Positions 9,537-17,998 of a stretch of DNA of 64,000 nt are shown here, in pieces. The stretch comes from Pseudomonas caspiana. GTDB lineage: Bacteria; Pseudomonadota; Gammaproteobacteria; Pseudomonadales; Pseudomonadaceae. The DNA is taken from NCBI RefSeq assembly GCF_002158995.1, contig NZ_LOHF01000003.1:293421-357420 (forward strand), read 5' to 3'. The notes under the pieces are model-generated. The model worked only from the letters and a program-made list of their open reading frames with translations, was not told the DNA's origin and made no database searches. How positions within the stretch are numbered: the first letter of the stretch is position 1; each line of letters opens with the position of its first letter. The translations under genes were made by a program, and so were the position numbers.

Positions 9537-10625
9537 ATGAGCATCGAATTCATCGGCTACATCGCCACTCAGCCTGGCTCGGAAATCCACCCGCGCAGCG
9601 GCCCGACCATACAGCCCGAGTACGTGGCGAAAGTCGCCAAAGCCCATGAAGACGCTGGTTTTGATCGTGCGTTGGTGGCTTACCATTCCAACAGCCCGGA
9701 CAGTGCCTTCGTTGCAGCTCACGCATCGAGCGTCACGACAAAACTCAAATTCCTCATCGCTCACCGCCCTGGCTTTATCTCGCCCACGGTGGCGGCGCGT
9801 CAGTTTGCGACCCTTGACGTGTTCAACGGCGGGCGCACGGCGATTCACATCATCACCGGTGGTGACGACAAGGAGCTGCGTGCCGACGGCAGTCACATCG
9901 GTAAAGACGAGCGCTATGCCCGCACCGACGAATACCTGGGCATCGTGCGTCAGGAATGGACCAGCGAAAAACCGTTCGACCATAAGGGCGAGTATTACCA
10001 GTTCGAAGGCGCGCACTCGTTGGTGAAGTCCCCGCAACAGCCACATATCCCGGTGTATTTCGGCGGCTCCTCGCCTGCCGCCATCGCTGTAGCGGGCAAG
10101 CACGCGGATGTGTACGCGTTGTGGGGCGAGACTTACGAGCAGGTCCGGGCGGTCGTCAAAGAAGTTCGCGCTGAAGCGGCCAAGCATGGCCGGACAGTGC
10201 GTTTCAGTCTGTCGTTGCGACCAATCCTGGCGGAAACCGAAGAGAAAGCCTGGGCCCGTGCCGACAGCATTCTCGAACGCGCCAAAGCCATCGCCGAAAA
10301 CAACGGTTTTGTACGTCGCGAACCACCGAACGAAGGCTCACGCCGCTTGCTGGCTGCCGCTGCACAGGGGTCGCGTCTGGACAAACGCCTGTGGACAGGC
10401 ATCGCCGGGCTGCTGGGAGCGCAAGGCAATTCGACTTCGCTGGTCGGCACGCCCGAGCAAGTCGCCGAAGCCCTGCTGGATTACTACGACCTTGGCATCA
10501 CCACCTTCCTGATACGCGGTTTCGATCCGCTGGACGACGCCATCGACTACGGCAAGAAACTCATTCCGCTGACCCGCGAACTGGTGGCCAAGCGCGAGCG
10601 GGAAGCTCAGGAAAAAGTCGCCTGA
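9537..10625 (+). CDS. FMNH2-dependent alkanesulfonate-type monooxygenase (LLM family, SsuD-like)
   Basis: Luciferase-like monooxygenase expected to release sulfite from an alkanesulfonate with FMNH2 and O2; 362 aa. AAGGAG (9525-9530) sits 6 nt before ATG 9537 and decides the start. SsuD-type elements: ATLDVFNGGRTAIHIITGGD, ADGSHIGKDERYARTDEYLG, and VYFGGSSPAAI. It is slightly shorter than E. coli SsuD (about 380 aa). It is followed by a terminator and then a sulfonate binding protein. No flavin reductase gene is adjacent. Confidence 0.9.
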   Translation: MSIEFIGYIATQPGSEIHPRSGPTIQPEYVAKVAKAHEDAGFDRALVAYHSNSPDSAFVAAHASSVTTKLKFLIAHRPGFISPTVAARQFATLDVFNGGRTAIHIITGGDDKELRADGSHIGKDERYARTDEYLGIVRQEWTSEKPFDHKGEYYQFEGAHSLVKSPQQPHIPVYFGGSSPAAIAVAGKHADVYALWGETYEQVRAVVKEVRAEAAKHGRTVRFSLSLRPILAETEEKAWARADSILERAKAIAENNGFVRREPPNEGSRRLLAAAAQGSRLDKRLWTGIAGLLGAQGNSTSLVGTPEQVAEALLDYYDLGITTFLIRGFDPLDDAIDYGKKLIPLTRELVAKREREAQEKVA

Positions 10626-10647
10626 CCAAACTGACCCAGCTTTCCGG

Positions 10648-10669
10648 GGGCGCTTTTGCGCCCTCTTCT
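10648..10669 (+). terminator. Rho-independent terminator after the LLM monooxygenase
   Basis: Stem GGGCGC (10648-10653), TTTT loop, GCGCCC (10658-10663), followed by TCTTCTT. It lies 22 bp past the stop codon and separates the monooxygenase from the downstream binding-protein gene. Confidence 0.65.
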
Positions 10670-10704
10670 TCGTTTGCACACACCCATCTGTTTTCGAGAA
10701 TGCC

Positions 10705-11673
10705 ATGTCAAAAACGTTACTGAGTTTTCGCCTGCGTCGCCCGCTACTTGCCAGCATGGCCATTGTTGCCGCATGGGCGCTGATGCTGCCAGCTCAGGCC
10801 AGAGAAACTGTACGCATCGGCTATCAGAAGTCTTCGACCCTGATCACCGTGCTGAAAACCCAGGGCACCCTGGAAAAGGCCTTGAACGAGGCGAACATCG
10901 ACGTCAGCTGGCATGAGTTTCCCAGCGGCTTACCGTTGCTCGAATCGCTGAACATCGGCAACGTCGACATCAGCGCGGATGTTGCCGATACCGTGCCGAT
11001 CTTCGCCCAGGCTGCACAGGCCAGACTGACCTACTTCGCCGAAGAAACCCCGTCGCCCTCTGCTCAGGCCATCGTGGTGCCCAAGGATTCGCCCATCAAG
11101 GAACTGTCGGATCTCAAGGGCAGGAAAGTCGCCGTGACCAAAGCTGCCGGTACTCACTATTTGCTGATCGCGGCTCTGGCCAAAGGAGGTCTGAAGTTCT
11201 CGGACATCCAGCCTGCCTACCTGACGCCTGCCGATGGCCGAGCCGCGTTCGAAAACAACAAGGTTGATGCCTGGGTGACCTGGGAACCCTTCCTGACCAG
11301 CGTGCAGCGCCAATTGCCCACCCGCACCCTGGCCGACGGCACCGGCCTGGCCAGCTACAAGCGCTATTACCTGACCAGCACGCCTTACGCCAAAGCGCAT
11401 CCGGAAGTGCTCAAACTGGTGTTCGAGCAATTGCAGAAAGCCGGTCACTGGGTCAAAGGCAACCCGAAAGAAGCCGCTGCGCTGCTCGGCCCGCTGTGGG
11501 GCAACCTTGATCCGGCCACGGTAGAAATCGCCAACAGCCATCGCACGTATGAAGTACGCCCGGTGAAAGCTGACCAACTGGGCGAACAACAGAAAATCGC
11601 CGACGCGTTCTTTGCTGCGGGCTTACTGCCCAAGGCTGTGGATGCCAAGGATGTGGAAATCTGGAAGCCGTAA
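10705..11673 (+). CDS. Sulfonate-type ABC transporter substrate-binding protein (SsuA family)
   Basis: 322 aa with a signal peptide of about 32 residues (ends PAQA before RETVRIGYQKSSTL). Mature start RIGYQKSSTL, NVDISADVADTVPIF and VDAWVTWEPFLTS are SsuA-type elements. It is clearly related to the product of 90-1019 (both contain IQPxYLTPADxRAAFE), so the two are paralogues. It lies between the monooxygenase and a second sulfonate operon, with no permease of its own directly behind it. Confidence 0.9.
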   Translation: MSKTLLSFRLRRPLLASMAIVAAWALMLPAQARETVRIGYQKSSTLITVLKTQGTLEKALNEANIDVSWHEFPSGLPLLESLNIGNVDISADVADTVPIFAQAAQARLTYFAEETPSPSAQAIVVPKDSPIKELSDLKGRKVAVTKAAGTHYLLIAALAKGGLKFSDIQPAYLTPADGRAAFENNKVDAWVTWEPFLTSVQRQLPTRTLADGTGLASYKRYYLTSTPYAKAHPEVLKLVFEQLQKAGHWVKGNPKEAAALLGPLWGNLDPATVEIANSHRTYEVRPVKADQLGEQQKIADAFFAAGLLPKAVDAKDVEIWKP

Positions 11674-11686
11674 CACCACCAGACCA

Positions 11687-11767
11687 GTAGGAGCTGCCGA
11701 AGGCTGCGATGGCGGTGGGGTCAGGACGGACGCTATCGCGGCCTCGCGGTGCTCGTGCGCTTCTACA
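11687..11767. repeat. Chimeric REPIN with arms from two families
   Basis: The left half (11687-11710, gtaggagctgccgaaggctg and on) belongs to the gctgcc family seen at 16761; the right half (11735-11767, ending ctcgtgcgcttctaca) belongs to the gcacgagca family seen at 43797 and 59619. The outer ends pair but the arms largely do not. It lies in the 402-bp gap 11674-12075, which holds no gene; the remainder is promoter sequence for the next operon. Confidence 0.7.
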
Positions 11768-11968
11768 GATTCTGTGGTTACTGCGGGACAGCGCGGTGCC
11801 ATGGACACCGGGGCGCTCCTCCAGAAAATGCATGACAGACAAATGGCCAGCGTCCGTCATCACCGCGACTGTTGCCCCAGCAACAGTCGCTCAACAGACT
11901 GTTCGCCTGTCGACAGTAAACCTCTTCCCCATCCCTTCCCGGCCCCTGTATTTCCACTCCCGGATATC

Positions 11969-11984
11969 TGGCACAGAGCCTGCA
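11969..11984 (+). promoter_or_regulatory. Candidate sigma-54 (-24/-12) promoter
   Basis: TGGCACAGAGCCTGCA matches the RpoN consensus TGGCACG-N4-TTGCA with two mismatches. The GG and GC doublets have the required 12-bp register. It lies 92 bp upstream of the next start codon. Sulfone/sulfonate genes in Pseudomonas are known to be driven by sigma-54 with the activator SfnR, which fits. Confidence 0.6.
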
Positions 11985-12075
11985 ATATTCCTTTTAAGCA
12001 GGTAGGCAACCAGCCGACTGCCATTTTTGCGAATAAGAAAAACTTCTGATATCGCCTTGCCTGGAGCTGTTCCAA

Positions 12076-13071
12076 ATGAACGCTAAAACCCTGTTTTCTT
12101 TTACCCGTGTGAAGTTGTTGATCGGCGCCAGCGTGCTGGCTCTGGGCATGAACCCGCTGGCCTTTGCGGCAGAAACAGCACCAGCGGAAGTGAAGCTGGA
12201 TTACGCCTACTACTCGCCGGTGAGCCTGGTGCTCAAACATTTCGGCTGGCTGGAAAAAGCCCTGCCCGACAGCAAAGTGGGCTGGGTGTTGAGCCAGGGC
12301 AGCAACCGCTCGCTGGAGTACCTGAACAGCGGCGGCGTCGACTTCGCGTCCTCGGCCAGCCTGGCAGCCGTGCTCAGTCGCGCCAACGGCAGCCCTATCA
12401 AGTCGGTGTATGTCTACAGCCGCGCCGAATGGACTGCGTTGCTGGTACGCAAGGATTCACCGTACAAAACCATCGCTGACCTTAAAGGCAAGAAAATCGC
12501 CGCCACCAAGGGCACTGATCCTTACCTGTTCACCTTGCGCGCCCTGCAACAGGCGGGTCTGAAAAAGGACGATGTTGAGCTGGTGCACTTGCAGCATCCG
12601 GATGGCCGCACCGCGCTGGAGAAAGGTGATGTCGACGCGTGGGCCGGTCTTGACCCACATATGGCCGCCAGCGAAGTTCAGGCCGGTTCGCGCCTGCTGT
12701 ACCGCAACAAGGATTTCAACAGCTATGGCGTGCTGAGCGTTACCGAGAAGTTCGCCAAGGAACACCCACAGACCATCGAAACCGTGCTGAGCGCTTACGA
12801 AAAAGCCCGCGAATGGTCGGTAAAGCACCCGGACGAACTGGCTGAACTGCTGGCCAAGGAATCCGGTTTGCCGCTGGACGTTGCCAAGCTGCAACTGACC
12901 CGCACCGACCTGAGCACCCCGCAGTTGAGCGCTAAAGATGTCGCGTCCTCCAAGGGCGCAGCGCCGATTCTGGTTTCTGAAGAACTGGTGCGTCGTGGCG
13001 TCAATGTTGACCAGGTTATTGATCAACTGATCGATCCTGCCTTCAGCAAGACCTTGACGGCGAGTAAGTAA
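12076..13071 (+). CDS. Sulfonate-type ABC transporter substrate-binding protein, operon leader
   Basis: 331 aa; signal peptide of about 32 residues ending in Ala-Phe-Ala before AETAPAEVKLDYAYYSP. The SsuA-type elements GGVDFASSASLA, VDAWAGLDPHMA and ADLKGKKIAATKG are present. It is more diverged from the other two SsuA-like proteins than they are from each other. It heads a rightward set with a permease (13232) and ATPase (14068), though a REPIN fills the gap before the permease. Possibly for longer alkanesulfonates or a sulfate ester. Confidence 0.88.
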   Translation: MNAKTLFSFTRVKLLIGASVLALGMNPLAFAAETAPAEVKLDYAYYSPVSLVLKHFGWLEKALPDSKVGWVLSQGSNRSLEYLNSGGVDFASSASLAAVLSRANGSPIKSVYVYSRAEWTALLVRKDSPYKTIADLKGKKIAATKGTDPYLFTLRALQQAGLKKDDVELVHLQHPDGRTALEKGDVDAWAGLDPHMAASEVQAGSRLLYRNKDFNSYGVLSVTEKFAKEHPQTIETVLSAYEKAREWSVKHPDELAELLAKESGLPLDVAKLQLTRTDLSTPQLSAKDVASSKGAAPILVSEELVRRGVNVDQVIDQLIDPAFSKTLTASK

Positions 13072-13093
13072 ACCCAGAGCTGCTTCATTCCCC

Positions 13094-13184
13094 TTGTGGG
13101 AGCCGGGCTTGCCCGCGATAAGGCTGGACACGATCTAATGTGAATCGCGTCCAGCCTTATCGAAGGCAAGCCCAACTCCTACAA
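13094..13184. repeat. REPIN, gggcttgcccgcgat family
   Basis: The left arm from 13094 (ttgtgggagccgggcttgcc) and the right arm to 13184 (ggcaagcccaactcctacaa), with the inner pairs ataaggctggac/gtccagccttat, fold into a long hairpin. It sits inside the operon between the binding protein and permease genes and may lower downstream expression. Confidence 0.75.
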
Positions 13185-13231
13185 CGATCTCCATGATTCA
13201 AATAGCTATGCGCTGCCTGATGAGATAACCC

Positions 13232-14065
13232 ATGAACAGCAAAAGCAAAGACCTGACAGCGCCTCTCGCGCTGCCCATTCCGTCATCCGGAGCTGCATGG
13301 AAGCGACGCGGCAAGGGCTTGGTGCTGCCGCTACTGATCATCGTTTTTCTGGAGATCATCGTGCGCATCGGCTGGCTGCCGTCGTATCAGATGCCCGCGC
13401 CCAGCGAGATCGCCCTGACTCTTGGCGATCTCGCTGACGGGCCGCTGTGGAAACACATCAGCGCCAGCCTGTTGCGGGTGTTGATCGGGTTCGCCATCGG
13501 CACCAGCCTCGCATTGATTTTCGCTGCCTGGGTCGGCCTGAGCCGTGAGGCCGAAGCCTATCTGGAACCGACGTTCGCGGGCCTGCGTTCGATCCCGAGT
13601 CTGGCCTGGGTGCCGCTGCTGCTGTTATGGCTGGGCATCGACGAGACCTCGAAAATTGTCCTGATCGCGATCGGCGCGTTCTTTCCGGTGTACCTCAACG
13701 GCGTGGCAGCGATTCGTAATATCGATCGCAAACTGGTGGAAGTCGGCCAGATGTATGGCTTCAGCCGGGGTCGCCTGACTCGTCGAATCCTCTTACCCGC
13801 CGCCCTGCCCGGCCTGTTTACCGGCTTGCGCAGCGGCATGAGCCTGGCGTGGATGTTTCTCGTGGCAGCAGAATTGATCGCTGCCACCAAAGGCCTGGGC
13901 TATCTGCTCAGTGACGGTCGGGAAACCTCGCGGCCAGACATCGTGCTGGCAGCCATCATCGTCTTGGCCGTGCTCGGCAAAATCAGTGACGGTATTTTGG
14001 CCGGTCTGGAAAAACGCTTTCTGGCCTGGCGCGACACGTTTAGTGGCCAGGGCACAGGAGAGTAG
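13232..14065 (+). CDS. Sulfonate-type ABC transporter permease (SsuC family)
   Basis: 277-aa inner-membrane protein of the BPD_transp_1 family. A hydrophilic N terminus of about 25 residues precedes the first helix (LVLPLLIIVFLEIIVRIGW). The SsuC-type segment FAGLRSIPSLAWVPLLLLWL and the EAA loop YGFSRGRLTRRILLPAALPG, which contacts the ATPase, are clear. The ATPase gene begins 2 nt after its stop. Confidence 0.92.
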   Translation: MNSKSKDLTAPLALPIPSSGAAWKRRGKGLVLPLLIIVFLEIIVRIGWLPSYQMPAPSEIALTLGDLADGPLWKHISASLLRVLIGFAIGTSLALIFAAWVGLSREAEAYLEPTFAGLRSIPSLAWVPLLLLWLGIDETSKIVLIAIGAFFPVYLNGVAAIRNIDRKLVEVGQMYGFSRGRLTRRILLPAALPGLFTGLRSGMSLAWMFLVAAELIAATKGLGYLLSDGRETSRPDIVLAAIIVLAVLGKISDGILAGLEKRFLAWRDTFSGQGTGE

Positions 14066-14067
14066 AG

Positions 14068-14781
14068 ATGAGCGAAGTCCTTTTGGATATCAACGTCCAG
14101 CGCAAGTCGTTCGGCACCACCACCGTGCTGCACAACGTGCATGTGCGACTGCACGATCGGGAAGTCATCAGCCTGCTGGGGCCAAGCGGTTGCGGCAAAA
14201 GCACGTTGCTACGGATCGTCGCCGGGCTGGAAAAAGACTATCAAGGTGAGTTGAACCGAACCGCTGATGAAATAGCCTTCGTGTTTCAGGAGCCGCGTCT
14301 GATGCCGTGGCTGACGGTGGAACAGAACATCGGTTTCAGCGACGACAAGCATTACGACAAAGCCTGGGTCACTCAGCTGATCGAAGAAGTCGGTTTGACG
14401 GGATTTGCCGACGCGCTGCCCAAATCGCTGTCGGGCGGCATGGCGCAACGTGTGGCTATTGCTCGCGGGCTTTACTCGCACCCCAAAGTCCTGCTGCTGG
14501 ACGAGCCATTCAGCGCGGTGGATGCTTTTACCCGCATGAAGCTGCAGGACTTGCTGCTGCAACTCGCCCAGCGGCATGCCATCGCCTTGTTGCTGGTAAC
14601 CCATGACGTGGATGAGGCGCTGTATCTGAGTGATCGGGTGTTGGTGATGGGCAACCGGCCGAGCAATATTCGTCAGGAGCTGGCCGTGGAGCTGACTCAT
14701 CCGAGGGATCGGCGGGATGCCGTATTGGCGAGCCTCAAAGCGCTGTCGTTAACCGAGTTGCAGCAGGCGCATGTGATTTGA
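14068..14781 (+). CDS. Sulfonate-type ABC transporter ATPase (SsuB family)
   Basis: 237 aa. Walker A GPSGCGKST, Q-loop FQEPRLMPW, signature LSGGMAQRVAIARGL, Walker B VLLLDEP, H-loop VTHDVDEA. Q-loop residues EPRLMPW are typical of SsuB. RBS GGAG lies about 7 nt before ATG 14068, just after the permease stop. It ends the 12076-14781 transport operon; two REPINs follow. Confidence 0.93.
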   Translation: MSEVLLDINVQRKSFGTTTVLHNVHVRLHDREVISLLGPSGCGKSTLLRIVAGLEKDYQGELNRTADEIAFVFQEPRLMPWLTVEQNIGFSDDKHYDKAWVTQLIEEVGLTGFADALPKSLSGGMAQRVAIARGLYSHPKVLLLDEPFSAVDAFTRMKLQDLLLQLAQRHAIALLLVTHDVDEALYLSDRVLVMGNRPSNIRQELAVELTHPRDRRDAVLASLKALSLTELQQAHVI

Positions 14782-14813
14782 TGAATGCGGTGTCACCCTG
14801 AAATTCAATTATG

Positions 14814-14877
14814 TGTGGGGGCGAGGCTTGCCCGCGATCGGGTTTACAGATTATCGCGGGCAAGCCTCGCTCCCACA
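14814..14877. repeat. REPIN, gggcttgcccgcgat family
   Basis: The left arm tgtgggggcgaggcttgccc and the right arm gggcaagcctcgctcccaca are near-perfect complements around a short centre. It lies in the convergent gap after the SsuB-like gene. Confidence 0.8.
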
Positions 14878-14892
14878 GAACCTGCACAGCCT

Positions 14893-14984
14893 CGTAGGAC
14901 CGGCTTTAGCCGGGAAGGCGGTATTTCTGCTGGTGAAAATTCAGCGTCTAATCCGGCCTCTTCCCGGCTAAAGCCGGTCCCACG
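14893..14984. repeat. REPIN, accggctttagccggg family
   Basis: The left arm cgtaggaccggctttagccg (14893 on) and the right arm ending cggctaaagccggtcccacg (to 14984) form a hairpin of a different REP family from its neighbour only 16 bp away. The same family occurs at 38922-39027. Confidence 0.8.
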
Positions 14985-15015
14985 TCGTCAGTGACTCCTG
15001 TATCACAAGATCAGC

Positions 15016-15831
15016 TCACCGGACATTCGCAAACCGGCGCAAATTATCCTGCACCGCAGGGGCCTCAACAGCCTCATGAACCGCCGCGCTCTCTACACCC
15101 AAAAAACCCAGCAACCGCGTACGAATCGCCTGAAATCCGGCCTGCCCGGTGCTGCGTTGGCGTGGCAGATCAATACGCACCTCAGCGGCAATCTTGCCCT
15201 GCTCCAGCACGATAACCCGGTCCGCCAGCAGGATCGCTTCGTCCACGTCGTGGGTCACCAACAACACCGCCGGATTGTGTTTGCGCCAGAGCTCGATGAT
15301 CAACTGATGCATGCGAATCCGGGTCAGCGCATCCAGCGCGGCGAACGGTTCATCGAGCAACAGCAACTTGGGTTCACGTACCAGCCCTCGGGCCAGGGCG
15401 ACACGCTGCGCTTCCCCGCCTGACAAGGTCGCCGGATATGCATTGACCCGATGAGCCAGCCCCACCTCGCTCAATGCCTCAAGGGCACGTCCATGCGGGT
15501 TTTTAATGTCCAGACCGAGCACGACGTTTTTCCAGGCGCTTTTCCACGGCATCAAGCGTGGCTCCTGATACACCGCTGCGCGCGCCAACGGCACCCGTAA
15601 TTGCCCGCTGTCGATAGAGTCCAGCCCTGCCAGTGCGCGCAGCAAAGTGGTTTTCCCCGAGCCACTGGCGCCCAGCAAGGCGACGAACTCACCCGGCGCG
15701 ATATCCAGATTCAACTCATCAATCACCTTTTGCTGACCGAACTGACGCACCACATTGCGCAGTTGCACCGGCGCAGGTTCTGCTAACGACGAGGGGTTCG
15801 AATGGGAGTGCAAAATATCCAGAGCAGCCAT
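15016..15831 (-). CDS. Sulfonate-type ABC transporter ATPase (SsuB family), second copy
   Basis: 271 aa. Walker A GASGSGKTT, Q-loop YQEPRLMPW, signature LSGGEAQRVALARGL, Walker B LLLLDEP, H-loop VTHDVDEA. ATG 15831 is preferred over TTG 15837: an AGGA lies about 8 nt upstream and the ATG is 2 nt after the permease stop. The C-terminal tail (about 40 residues past the ABC fold) is longer than in the copy at 14068. It pairs with the permease at 15834; no binding-protein gene is in this leftward unit. Confidence 0.92.
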   Translation of the reverse strand: MAALDILHSHSNPSSLAEPAPVQLRNVVRQFGQQKVIDELNLDIAPGEFVALLGASGSGKTTLLRALAGLDSIDSGQLRVPLARAAVYQEPRLMPWKSAWKNVVLGLDIKNPHGRALEALSEVGLAHRVNAYPATLSGGEAQRVALARGLVREPKLLLLDEPFAALDALTRIRMHQLIIELWRKHNPAVLLVTHDVDEAILLADRVIVLEQGKIAAEVRIDLPRQRSTGQAGFQAIRTRLLGFLGVESAAVHEAVEAPAVQDNLRRFANVR

Positions 15832-15833
15832 GT

Positions 15834-16694
15834 TCAATTCCTCGCGAAAGTGGGACGCCAGGCCAGCGCATAGCGCTCCAGCGTGCGGATAATTGCATCG
15901 ATGACCAGCCCCAGCACGCTGTAGATCAGCAGGCAGATAACGATCACATCGGTGCGCATGAAGTCTCGGGCATCACTGGCCAGATAGCCGATACCTGCAG
16001 TGGTGTTGATCTGTTCGACGAACACCAGCGCCAGCCAGGAAATCCCCAAGGAGTAACGCAGGCCGACGAAAAACGATGGCAAGGAACCTGGCAGGATCAC
16101 GTGCCAGATCAACTGGCGACGATTCAGGCCCAAGGTGTTGGCCGCTTCAATCAGCTTGGGGTCGATGTTGCGAATGCCGGAGTACAGATTGAGGTACACC
16201 GGAAACGTGGTTCCGGTGACGATCAGCGCGATCTTGGTGAACTCGCCGATGCCGAACCAGAGGATGAACAGCGGCACCAATGCCAGCGAGGGAATGGTGC
16301 GCAGCATCTGCATGGGCGAGTCGAGGATCACCTCTCCTTTCTTCGACAGGCCGGTAATCAACGCGGCTACTACGCCGATGAACACACCTATACCCAGTCC
16401 CAGCAGTGCCCGGTGCAGGGAAACCCATAAGTGGGTCCCTAATTCACCGGACTCGATCATCGCCCACAAGGTGCCACCGATTTGCGACGGTGCAGCGATT
16501 ACCCGGCTGGGCAGCAAACCGAGTTGCGAAGCCAGCTCCCAGAGCAATAGCAAGGCGATGGGGCTCAGCAGACGCACTGCAAAATCCGGCGCTTTCCAGC
16601 GCTCCCGACGTGCAGAAGTCGCGGTTGAAGGAGCTTTATCGACGATCAGAAAACCGCCTTCCGAAGTGTGTGAATCAAGGGCTTTTTCGGACAT
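15834..16694 (-). CDS. Sulfonate-type ABC transporter permease (SsuC family), second copy
   Basis: 286 aa, BPD_transp_1 family. N-terminal cytoplasmic extension of about 35 residues, then helices beginning at AVRLLSPIALLLLWELASQL. SsuC-like MLRTIPSLALVPLFILWFG and EAA loop NTLGLNRRQLIWHVILPGSL. RBS AGGAAG sits 7 nt upstream of ATG 16694. It is transcribed leftward with the ATPase, convergent with the first pair; probably uses one of the unpaired binding proteins. Confidence 0.92.
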   Translation of the reverse strand: MSEKALDSHTSEGGFLIVDKAPSTATSARRERWKAPDFAVRLLSPIALLLLWELASQLGLLPSRVIAAPSQIGGTLWAMIESGELGTHLWVSLHRALLGLGIGVFIGVVAALITGLSKKGEVILDSPMQMLRTIPSLALVPLFILWFGIGEFTKIALIVTGTTFPVYLNLYSGIRNIDPKLIEAANTLGLNRRQLIWHVILPGSLPSFFVGLRYSLGISWLALVFVEQINTTAGIGYLASDARDFMRTDVIVICLLIYSVLGLVIDAIIRTLERYALAWRPTFARN

Positions 16695-16760
16695 GGTTTT
16701 CTTCCTGAGAGGAGCGTTACATCAAACATCACATCAAGTGCGGATTTGAAACACAGACCC

Positions 16761-16832
16761 TGTAGGAGCTGCCGAAGGCTGCGAAGTAGTCATCCTGACG
16801 TACCGCGATCGCAGCCTCCGGCAGCTCCTGCA
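16761..16832. repeat. REPIN, gctgccgaaggctgcga family
   Basis: The left arm tgtaggagctgccgaaggct and the right arm ending cagcctccggcagctcctgc are complements with one or two mismatches. It lies between the aldolase stop and the permease start. Confidence 0.75.
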
Positions 16833-16880
16833 GGTTCTATATTTGCCGAGAGATAGCGCGCGATCTCCTACAGAAACGCA

Positions 16881-17690
16881 TCACTCCTTGTAAGAGGTAT
16901 CGCTGCGTTCCAGCTCACGAATCAGTGCGTTCCAATGACGAGCAACACCCGGACCATGACCATCAGCGAAGACCTTGGCCTGCTCTTCAACCCGGGCCAC
17001 GACTTCAGCCGGGGGATAGATCAGCTCGTCATTGCCGGCTGATTGAGCGGCCACCTGAATATTGCAGGCGTATTCCAGTCGATGCAGTTGCTGGAATGCG
17101 TGTTCGACGCTGACACCGCCAGTCAACAACCCATGATTGCGCAGGATCATCACGCTCTTGTCGCCCAGATCGGCCACCAGCCTTTCGCGCTCGTCGAGGT
17201 CCAGTGCCACACCTTCGTAGCCGTGATAAGCGATACGACCCGAGAAGCCCAGCGAGTGCTGGGAGATCGGCAGCAGGCCGCCTTTTTGCGCTGAAACGGC
17301 GATGCCATCGCGGGTATGGGTGTGCAGCACAGCCACCAGATCGTGGCGGGCGGCGTGAATAGCGCTATGGATGACATAGCCTGCGTAGTTGATGCCCAGC
17401 CCTGTCGGGTCATCAACGATGGTGCCGTCGAGATCGACCTTGACCAGATTCGACGCGCTGATTTCATCAAACAGCAAACCGAAAGCGTTGATCAGGAAGT
17501 GCTCCTCCTTACCCGGCACGCGCGCCGAAAAGTGCGTGTAAATGTGGTCAGTCCAGCGTTTCTGTGCCGCCAGACGGTAAGCCGCCGCCAGTTTGACCCT
17601 TACCTCCCATTCTTCTGGCGATACGCGCTCGCGGACACTGCCGGAGCCAGTCGGCTGGGATTGAAGAGGCAGGGAACTGACATTGCTCAT
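16881..17690 (-). CDS. Class II aldolase/adducin-family protein
   Basis: 269 aa of the zinc-dependent class II aldolase fold (fuculose-/ribulose-phosphate aldolase-epimerase relatives). The metal-binding histidines are visible in AVLHTHTRDG and MILRNHGLLTGG; IYTHFSARVPGKEEHFLIN is the usual phosphate/substrate loop. Such enzymes cleave or decarboxylate hydroxylated carbon chains. It heads the leftward unit in front of the ssuBC-like pair (gap of 186 bp with a REPIN) and is divergent from a TauD-type dioxygenase, so a role in processing the desulfonated carbon skeleton is plausible but unproven. Confidence 0.82.
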   Translation of the reverse strand: MSNVSSLPLQSQPTGSGSVRERVSPEEWEVRVKLAAAYRLAAQKRWTDHIYTHFSARVPGKEEHFLINAFGLLFDEISASNLVKVDLDGTIVDDPTGLGINYAGYVIHSAIHAARHDLVAVLHTHTRDGIAVSAQKGGLLPISQHSLGFSGRIAYHGYEGVALDLDERERLVADLGDKSVMILRNHGLLTGGVSVEHAFQQLHRLEYACNIQVAAQSAGNDELIYPPAEVVARVEEQAKVFADGHGPGVARHWNALIRELERSDTSYKE

Positions 17691-17998
17691 GGGGCTGCTC
17701 CGTAGATATTCAGGACCGACAGATGCGGTACGTGTCGGAGCAGCCTAAACGCATAAGAAAACATTTAAAAAGCACATTTTAATCTAAGATAATTATTAAA
17801 TTTAATGATCTTGAAATGTGCACAGGGTTAGTCAGATGGAATCAGCACATGCATTTTTGTTCTATGTTAATCATGAAAAATTCGCATAGTTAACCAAATC
17901 ATTATGCTTATATATCCAACAGCAAGTCAGCGTCCCTACCCGACCCCTTCTCCAGGCGGAGGTTAACCCTTAACAAAAAAACAGAGGTGTCACCCGCC
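17691..17998. promoter_or_regulatory. Divergent AT-rich promoter region with two inverted repeats
   Basis: A 308-bp gap between the class II aldolase and the TauD-like gene. CCGACA (17716-17721) and TGTCGG pair across 11 nt in the aldolase leader. GCACATTT (17772-17779) and AAATGTGC (17814-17821) pair across a very AT-rich core. No coding sequence is seen. Either palindrome could be an operator for coordinated sulfur-starvation control. Confidence 0.4.
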
